DNA of 64,000 nt, from positions 39,613,990-39,677,989 of the forward strand of contig CM068386.1 of NCBI GenBank assembly GCA_034770075.1. Reading direction: 5' to 3'. Source of the DNA: Aralia elata. Lineage: Eukaryota > Streptophyta > Magnoliopsida > Apiales > Araliaceae. A program made the translations under genes and the position numbers. Below, one piece after another: positions 57,893 to 64,000 of this stretch. The notes below the pieces were generated by a model, which saw only the letters and a list, made by a program, of their open reading frames with translations, had not been told where the DNA came from and ran no database searches. Within the stretch, counting starts at the first letter, position 1. Every line of letters starts with the position of its first letter.

Positions 57893-58702
57893 ATGACTGA
57901 TATAGGAGGACCCAGCCAGGCTAGGGAGGAGGAGCCTCGGGATATTCATTTAGTTCGGGAGTAGCTAGTGCAGAGGGAGCCATCCCCATTGATCACAGTT
58001 GTAGGTCCCGAGTACGAGCCTGAGACTGATCCTTAGGAGGATCCAGAGGAGGTTGAGGAGGAGGAGGAAGACCCTGAGGAGATACCATTATCTTCCTTAG
58101 GTGTTCAGATGTATGAGCAGGTGTATGATCGTAACATAGAGTTACAAGATAGAGTGGAGGAGTTAGAGGGGCAGCTGGCTGAACGACAGACTGTCTTGGA
58201 GCAGAAGAACAGTGAGATTGAGGAGCTCGATATACGTCTTGGGGATGTGGAGTGGAAGCTGGTTCATGAAGAAAGCCAAAAGGAGGAGTTAGAAAATCAA
58301 GTTGTGGAATGTCAAGCCGCTCTAGAGCAGAAGGATGTCCAGATCCAAGACCTTTCATCACGTCTTGCAGAGGTCGAGCAGCGACTAGCTTAGTCTGAGT
58401 ACCGACGAGGCGGGTTATTGGCTAGGAATGAAATTGTACGAGAAGAATTGAAAGAGGAGTCAGCTAAGCGGGTTAGACCTGAAAACGCTTGGTTGAGGGA
58501 GGCTAATCGCGCAGATCGTGTTGAATGTGAGGTGCGGTCAAAGAAGGCCAAGATTGATGAGATGGAGTATATTTTTCACACCACAGTAGATAGAGCTCAG
58601 GATCGAGTTCATCGTCATCCAGATATAATGGGTCGAAGAATGGTGACTCATATTATGGAGCAGGAACGTGAGGAAGCTGTGCGCCGTGGGATGTCATCGT
58701 AG
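57893..58702 (+). pseudogene. Additional coiled-coil ORF upstream of gag in element H
   Basis: A single frame of 270 codons from MTDIGGPSQAREEEPRDIHL to EEAVRRGMSS, interrupted by three TAG codons (codon 24, codon 48 and at 58394-58396). It has an acidic N-terminus (EDPEEVEEEEEDPEE), then a long heptad-like Glu/Gln/Leu region (YEQVYDRNIELQDRVEELEG onward, about residues 72-168), then a basic helical stretch (EIVREELKEESAKRVRPENA). It looks like a coiled-coil protein of the type reported before gag in some Tekay-like elements, not like Gag; no zinc knuckle. It lies between the primer site and gag. Function is unknown. Confidence 0.7.
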
Positions 58703-58989
58703 ATTAGGATTTGAGGTGCATGAAAATCTATGAAGATTAATAAGTTGTAAATCCCAGTTTTATATAATGGGATAGAATAATGATGTAATCCTGGAACTTT
58801 ATGATTTCAGGATAGATGATGTAAATAACTATGATGCTATTTTATTATGTTTTGAAGCAGTAAATGAATAAAATGCAAAAAATTATCAGATGTGTTATGT
58901 GTTAAGTGTTGTTTATAAATGTTTAAGTTAAGACTTAAAAGCTTAAGTAATTGAGAAATAATCTAATCACGCGAATTCTTGACAGTAAG

Positions 58990-60090
58990 ATGCCGCCAAG
59001 AAGACAAACCCGTCAACAGACCCCTGAGGGATCCACCAATAACAACGAAGAAGCCAACGCTAATCCAATGCAGCAGCTGTTAAACTTACTAATGGGAGCA
59101 TTTGCGAATCAACCCCAAGCCCAGGCCACGACTTTTAAAGATTTCAAGGCTGTTGGACCCCCAGAATTTTAAGGGTCTATGAATCCGATCGAGGCACAAA
59201 CCTAGGTCATGGAGATGGAAAAGGTTTTCGACGTCGCCAGGGTCAGCGAGGACCAGAAGACTGCATTCGCGACATTTATGCTGAAATCAAAAGCTAGTTA
59301 TTGGTGGCAAGCTAACAAAACTCGAGGTGGTCAAGGGGTAATTCCGTGGGACCGATTTAAGGAAATATTTTTCGAGACCTATTTTCCGGCAAGCGCGCAA
59401 AATCAAATGGAGGTGCAGTTTCTAGAGTTGAAGCAAGGTACCATGACGGTACCTGAGTATGCTGCAAAATTCAACGAGTTGGCGAGGTTTGCACCATATC
59501 AAATCAACACGGATGAGCGAAAGGCTAGAAGGTTTGAGCAGGGACTAAAGCCCTGGCTGTATAGCCGAGTATCGATGTTTCAACTGAATTCATTTGCGGC
59601 AGTGTTAGAAAAGACGATTATCGCTGAAGGAGGGAGTGATGCTCTATCTAAATACAATCAAGAGCAGAAGAAAAAGAAGAGTGAGAATAATAATAAAGTA
59701 GGTGCTAGCCATGGTGGCAGCAATCAAAAGAGAAAGTGGAGTGATAGTAACTCTGGTGTCAGTCAGCAGGGAAGTCAGAAAAAGAAGGTGGAGGCATACA
59801 GCACCTATGGAAAGAATCATGTGGGTGTTTGTTTGAAGGGTAAGAGGGTATGCTTTAACTGCGGACAGGAGGGTCATATCGCACCAAATTGCCCTAGTCC
59901 TAAGAAGGGCGCATGTTTTATTTGCGGGTCGAAGGATCACTTTGCTTGGGATTGCCCTAAAAAAACTACAGGTGGAGCTAGTGCAGGAAAGGGAAACAGC
60001 AGTGGTGGCAATCTGACTATCACAGGACCGACGCAGCCCAATCGACCTACCGCTCGAACATTCAGGATGCTGTGCAGTCAAAGGATGTAG
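58990..60090 (+). pseudogene. Gag of Tekay element H, two premature stops
   Basis: Starts MPPRRQTRQQTPEGS at 58990. Order: FKDFKAVGPPEF, stop (TAA, about 59170), second stop (TAG in place of Trp, about 59206), then an uninterrupted 290-residue part: capsid-like domain (EDQKTAFATFMLK; WDRFKEIFFETYFP; RRFEQGLKPWLYSRV), a basic linker and two perfect CCHC knuckles, CFNCGQEGHIAPNC and CFICGSKDHFAWDC. It would form the particle and bind RNA. It ends out of frame with pol (overlap 60072-60090) although the lineage normally has one gag-pol frame, so a small indel near 60069 is likely. Length otherwise fits Tekay Gag. Confidence 0.9.
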
Positions 60091-62024
60091 TGTCAGGTAT
60101 CATTCCGATCAATAGTCTAAATGTTTACGTATTATTTGATTCGGGTGCTACTTGTTCATTTATATCCGATGATTTTGCTAGGAAATTAGAGTTACCTCAG
60201 GAAGAGTTAGATTACCCTATGAATATAGAAATTGCGAATAGGGAAGTAATTCCTGTTAGGTTTGTCCACAAGAACTGTCAGGTAGACATTAAGGGTCATG
60301 TGATGACAGTAAACTTGATCCCAATTCATCTTGGGGAGTTTGACGTCATACTGGGAATGGATTGGTTGTTCAATCATGGGGCAGTTATTGATTGTCAAAA
60401 GAAGTGTGTAAACCTTATGACTCCGTCAAAGGTAGTGTTTTATGACAGCAAGTCGCCTAGACAAACGAGTTGTCTGACGATGATGCAGGCCAGAAAGATG
60501 TTGAGACAAGGATGTGTAGGATATCTAGCCTACATAGTCGATACACGAAAGATGAGTATAAAGCTGGAGGAGATACCGGTAGTTAGGGATTTTGCGGACG
60601 TGTTTTCTGATGATTTGCCAGGATTACCGCCAGATAGGGAAATTGAGTTTGTAATTGATCTAGCACCGGGTACATCCCCTATATCGAAAGCCCCATACCG
60701 AATGGCTCCAGTAGAAATGAAAGAGTTAATGGTGCAATTGCAAGAGTTACTGGATAAAAAGTATATTCAACCGAGCGTTTCGCCGTGGGGAGCGCCAGTG
60801 TTATTCGTCAAGAAGAAGGACGGATCAATGCGTCTTTGCATTGATTATAGAGAGTTGAATAAGGTCACGATTAAAAACAAGTATTCGTTGCCAAGGATCG
60901 ATGACCTGTTTGACCAATTGAAGGGAGCGAGATATTTTTCAAAGATAGATCTGCGAAGTGGGTACCATCAATTAAAGGTGAGAAAGGAAGACATACCAAA
61001 GACGGCATTTCGAACTAGATATGGCCACTATGAGTTTTTGGTTATGTCATTTGGTTTAACGAATGCGCCTGCAGCATTCATGGACTTAATGAATAGAGTG
61101 TTTAAACCATTTTTGGATAAATTCGTAGTGGTATTCATAGACGATATTTTGGTATATTCCAAAACTCAAGAAGAATACGTGGAGCATTTGAGGGTGACAC
61201 TGGAGACGTTAAGGAAAGAGAAATTGTATGCAAAATTTTCAAAATGCGAATTTTGGTTAGAGCATGTGCAATTTCTTGGGCATGTGATTGATAAGGATGA
61301 CATATCGATAGATCCATCAAAAGTTGAAGCTGTGATGAACTGGGATCAGCCGAAGACACCGTCAGAAGTGAGGAGTTTCCTAGGTTTGGCAGGTTATTAC
61401 AGGCGTTTTATTCAAGATTTCTCCAGGATCGCCACTCCGTTGACGAATTTAACAAGAAAATCAGTGAAGTTCGTTTGGACGGAGAAGTGCGAAGAGAGTT
61501 TCCAAGAGCTAAAGAAGAGACTAAGTTCGGCACCTGTGTTGTCATTGCCAGGTGACACAGGAAATTTTGTGGTATATAGCGACGCATCACATAAGGGACT
61601 TGGTTATGTGCTTATGCAGAATGGTAAGGTTATTGTATATGCATCGCGCCAACTAAAAGACTATGAAAAAAGGTATCCGACCCATGATTTGGAATTAGCA
61701 GCCGTGGTGTTTGCTTTGAAAATCTGGAGGCACTATCTCTCTGGGGAGAAGTGTGAAATATATACAGACCATAAAAGTCTGAAGTATATTTTCACACAGA
61801 AGGATTTGAATATGCGGCAGAGGAGATGGATAGAATTGATCAAAGACTATGATTGTGAAATTCTATACCATCCGGGGAAGGCTAATGTGGTTGCTGACGC
61901 TTTGAGTAGAAAAGGTCAGGATAAACTATTTTTATTAACTGCTCATGAGAAGCTCGTAGCGGAAATGGCTAGATTGGAGTTAGAGGTGAAGGGTCTGGCA
62001 GAGCCTAATGAAAAATTGTTTTAG
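60072..62024 (+). pseudogene. Protease, reverse transcriptase and RNase H of element H
   Basis: Open frame of 650 codons. Protease active site FDSGATCSF at residues 22-30; GMDWL near residue 97; linker GLPPDREIEFVIDLAPGT; RT with LFVKKKDGSMRLCIDYRELN, the catalytic FIDD at about 355-358, and LGHVIDKDDISIDPSKVEAV; RNase H with YSDASHKGLGYVL (about 500) and TDHKSLKYIFTQ (about 566), ending HPGKANVVADALSRK. All catalytic residues are present. A TAG at 62022-62024 separates it from integrase in the same frame, and it lost its in-frame link to Gag. Confidence 0.95.
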
Positions 62025-63469
62025 ATGGAAACCCAACCAACTTTGGTGGAAAAGGTGAAGGAAGCACAACTTCAGGATGAGGAATGTGTTAAGATACGGA
62101 AAAGAGTGCTTGAGGGAGAAGAACTCAAATACAAAATCGACACCGAAGGGTTGCTAAGATTTGAAGGCAGAATCTGGGTTCCGTCAGTGCTGGAGATCAG
62201 AGAAGAGATTTAGAACGAAGCTCATAGTTCAAGATTTTTGATACACCCGGGAAGTACAAAGATGTACCAGGATCTTCGCCAATATTTATGGTGGCCAAAT
62301 ATGAAAAGGGAAGTCGTTGAGTGTGTTGCCAAGTGCTTAACTTGTCAGAAAGTTAAAGCAGAGCATCAACGACCAAGTGGTTTGTTACAGCCCTTGGAGA
62401 TACCAGAATGGAAGTGGGAGCATATCACAATGGACTTTGTGGTAGGGCTTCCAACTACTCAGAAGGGTTATGACGCAATATGGGTCATAGTTGACAGATT
62501 GACGAAATCAGCGCATTTCTTGCCAATCAAAATCAGATTCACTTTGGATAAGCTGGCGAAGTTATACGTCAAAGAGATTATTTCGAGGCACAGTGTTCCA
62601 GTATCAATTGTGTCGGACAGAGAGCCACGTTTCACATCAAAATTTTGGAGGAGTCTGCAAGCTTGTTTGGGGACGCAGTTGAGAATGAGTACAACCTACC
62701 ATCCTCAAACCGATGGCCAGAGCGAAAGAACAATTCAAACGTTGGAGGATATGCTTTGGGCGTGCGTCATGGATTTTAAAGGCAACTGGGATGATCATTT
62801 ACCTCTGGTCGAGTTTGCCTCTAACAATAGTCATCACGCGAGTATTGGAATGCCGCCATATGAAGCATTGTATGGAAGGAAGTGCAGAACTCCGTTGTGT
62901 TGGGACGAGGTTGGTGAACGTCGCCTATTGGACCCGAGCTAGTACAGCAAACTGCTGAAATCATCAAGGTGATAAGAGCCAGATTGTTAGCTGCTCAAGA
63001 CAGGCAGAAAAAGTATGCTGATAAACACCGACAAAATAGAGAATTCGAGGTCGGCAGTTTTGCGTTTCTCAAAGTATCTCCCTGGAAAGGAAAAATCAGA
63101 TTTGGTAAAAAGGGTAAGCTCAGTCCACGATTTATTGGACCATTTGATGTGTTAAAAAGAGTGGGTGAGGTAGCTTATGAGGTAGCTTTACCTCCCGAGT
63201 GAAACCACATTCATAATGTCTTTCACATATCGGTGCTACGACCGTATAAGTCTGATTATAAGCATGTAATAGAATGTGAACCAATACAATTTGAGAAAGA
63301 TTTATCCTATGAAGAGATACCTGTACAGATAGTAGACAGGAAAGAGCAGGTTCTTAGAAATAAAGTGATACCTTCTGTTAAGGTAATCTGGAGGAACCAC
63401 AGTGCTGAAGAAGCTACGTGGGAACTCGAAGAGAAAATGATGCAGAGTTATCCTCAATTGTTTGTTTAA
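62025..63469 (+). pseudogene. Integrase and chromodomain of element H
   Basis: Continues the pol frame. A TAG at 62211-62213 precedes the zinc finger (HPGSTKMYQDLR ... CLTCQKVK). The catalytic core has TMDFVVGL, SDREPRF and the Glu of GQSERTI (D-X35-E). After ERRLL (about 62925) one base is missing and the frame changes; the GPY/F module and the linker (KGKLSPRFIGPFDVLKRVGE) follow, then a TGA at 63200-63202. The C-terminus IVDRKEQVLRNKVIPSVKVI and EEATWELEEKM is a chromodomain, which in chromoviruses targets integration to marked chromatin. Two stops and one frameshift inactivate this copy. Confidence 0.9.
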
Positions 63470-63485
63470 TCTTTGTATCGCGATT

Positions 63486-63579
63486 CTGGGGACAGAATCT
63501 TTGTAAGGAGGGGAGAATGTAACGGTCGAATTAATTGCGTTGTGATTCTGGGGACAGAATCCTTTTAAGGAGGGAAGGA
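63486..63579 (+). repeat. Duplicated polypurine tract of element H
   Basis: The phrase GATTCTGGGGACAGAATC plus AAGGAGGG occurs twice (about 63482-63525 and 63543-63585), each ending in a purine tract followed by TGTAACG. The right one (AAGGAGGGAAGGA, to 63579) borders the 3' LTR; the left one (AAGGAGGGGAGAA) is followed by TGTAACGGTCG, a false LTR start. Confidence 0.85.
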
Positions 63580-64000
63580 TGTAACGAATGCAATTTTTGT
63601 GATTAAATAAAAATATTTATTGTATTATATAAATATTTTTATTAATTTATTTATGGAGTAAAATAAATAATTTATAAAGTTATGGTGAAAGAATTTATGT
63701 TAAATATTATTTAAATGTGATTTGATATGATTATTCTAATTTAATTTAATAATTAAATTAGATGATTAAGTGATTTATTTGAATAAATGATTTATTTGAA
63801 TAAGATAATTTATTTGGTGTTATTGTTATTGGTTAAATAGAATTATTAGTTAAAGTTTAATTGAATTTATTTCTTAATAAGTTTAATTAAATTAAAAGTA
63901 TGACAATTAAAACTATATAGTAAAATGGATTATTAAAATAAATGGAAAAGGGTTTTATTTAGATAAACCAAACAAGGTCTTGCGACCCTTGGTTAGTAAA
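63580..64000 (+). mobile_element. 3' LTR of Tekay element H, cut by window edge
   Basis: Starts TGTAACGAATGC and follows 54913 onward with only a few differences in 420 bases (for example AATGTTATT/AATATTATT, GTTAACG/GTTAAAG), so the insertion is fairly young in spite of the coding lesions. Confidence 0.95.

Overview
The window is plant nuclear heterochromatin, most likely from a eudicot. It is AT-rich and essentially every kilobase can be assigned to an LTR retrotransposon or its remnant. I found no host gene, no rRNA or tRNA gene and no CRISPR. The plant assignment rests on Ty3/Gypsy Tekay-type chromoviruses (initiator-Met tRNA primer sites, C-terminal chromodomain), an Athila/Tat-type Gypsy (primer site TGGCGCCGTTGCCGGGG), a Sirevirus-like Copia and a second degenerate Copia family, all typical of plant genomes.

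The layout is a Russian doll. 1-1313: end of a minus-strand LTR element running off the window. 1314-5133: minus-strand Tat/Athila-like remnants with a 1.3-kb unit present twice. 5134-13535: a Tekay-like element C (plus), reduced to gag plus a chromodomain stub; its 5' LTR carries a 3993-bp solo LTR (5715-9707, TSD AAGAT). From 13536 to the right edge everything appears to sit inside element G, a minus-strand Tekay-like element inserted in the 3' LTR of C. Its 3' LTR (13536-16489) and a protease/RT piece (54504-54912) survive.

Inside G lies a Sirevirus-like element (plus) of which only the post-pol ORF (31951-32666, 38976-39123, 40943-42189) and the 3' LTR (42509-44219 plus 53206-54503) remain. 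It was hit by Copia element A (minus, 16490-31950, itself containing element B, plus), an Athila element F (minus, 32667-38975), solo Copia LTR E (39124-40942, TSD GAATG) and complete Copia element D (44220-53200, TSD CACAT). Element H (Tekay, plus, 54913 to beyond 64000) is inserted in G. A junction near 16490 probably marks a large deletion.

The most interesting content is non-coding. Several unrelated families carry arrays of short hairpins or palindromes whose apical sequence is constant while the stems change on both sides together: the Athila/Tat 3' UTRs (TGCGTTTTACGCTCCAT apex), the Copia 5' leader (AAATAAA-CTCC-TTTATTT), and GC-rich palindrome blocks in Copia leaders and Gypsy LTRs. 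In the Copia family all four palindromes of one copy read GCAGCTGC where another copy reads GCGGCCGC. The same Copia family shares a lost catalytic Asp in RT (YVDI instead of YVDD) and a deletion in integrase in all three copies, yet copy D is young. This points to a non-autonomous family mobilised in trans.

All counts and comparisons were made by eye; structural and family claims need the computations named in each finding.
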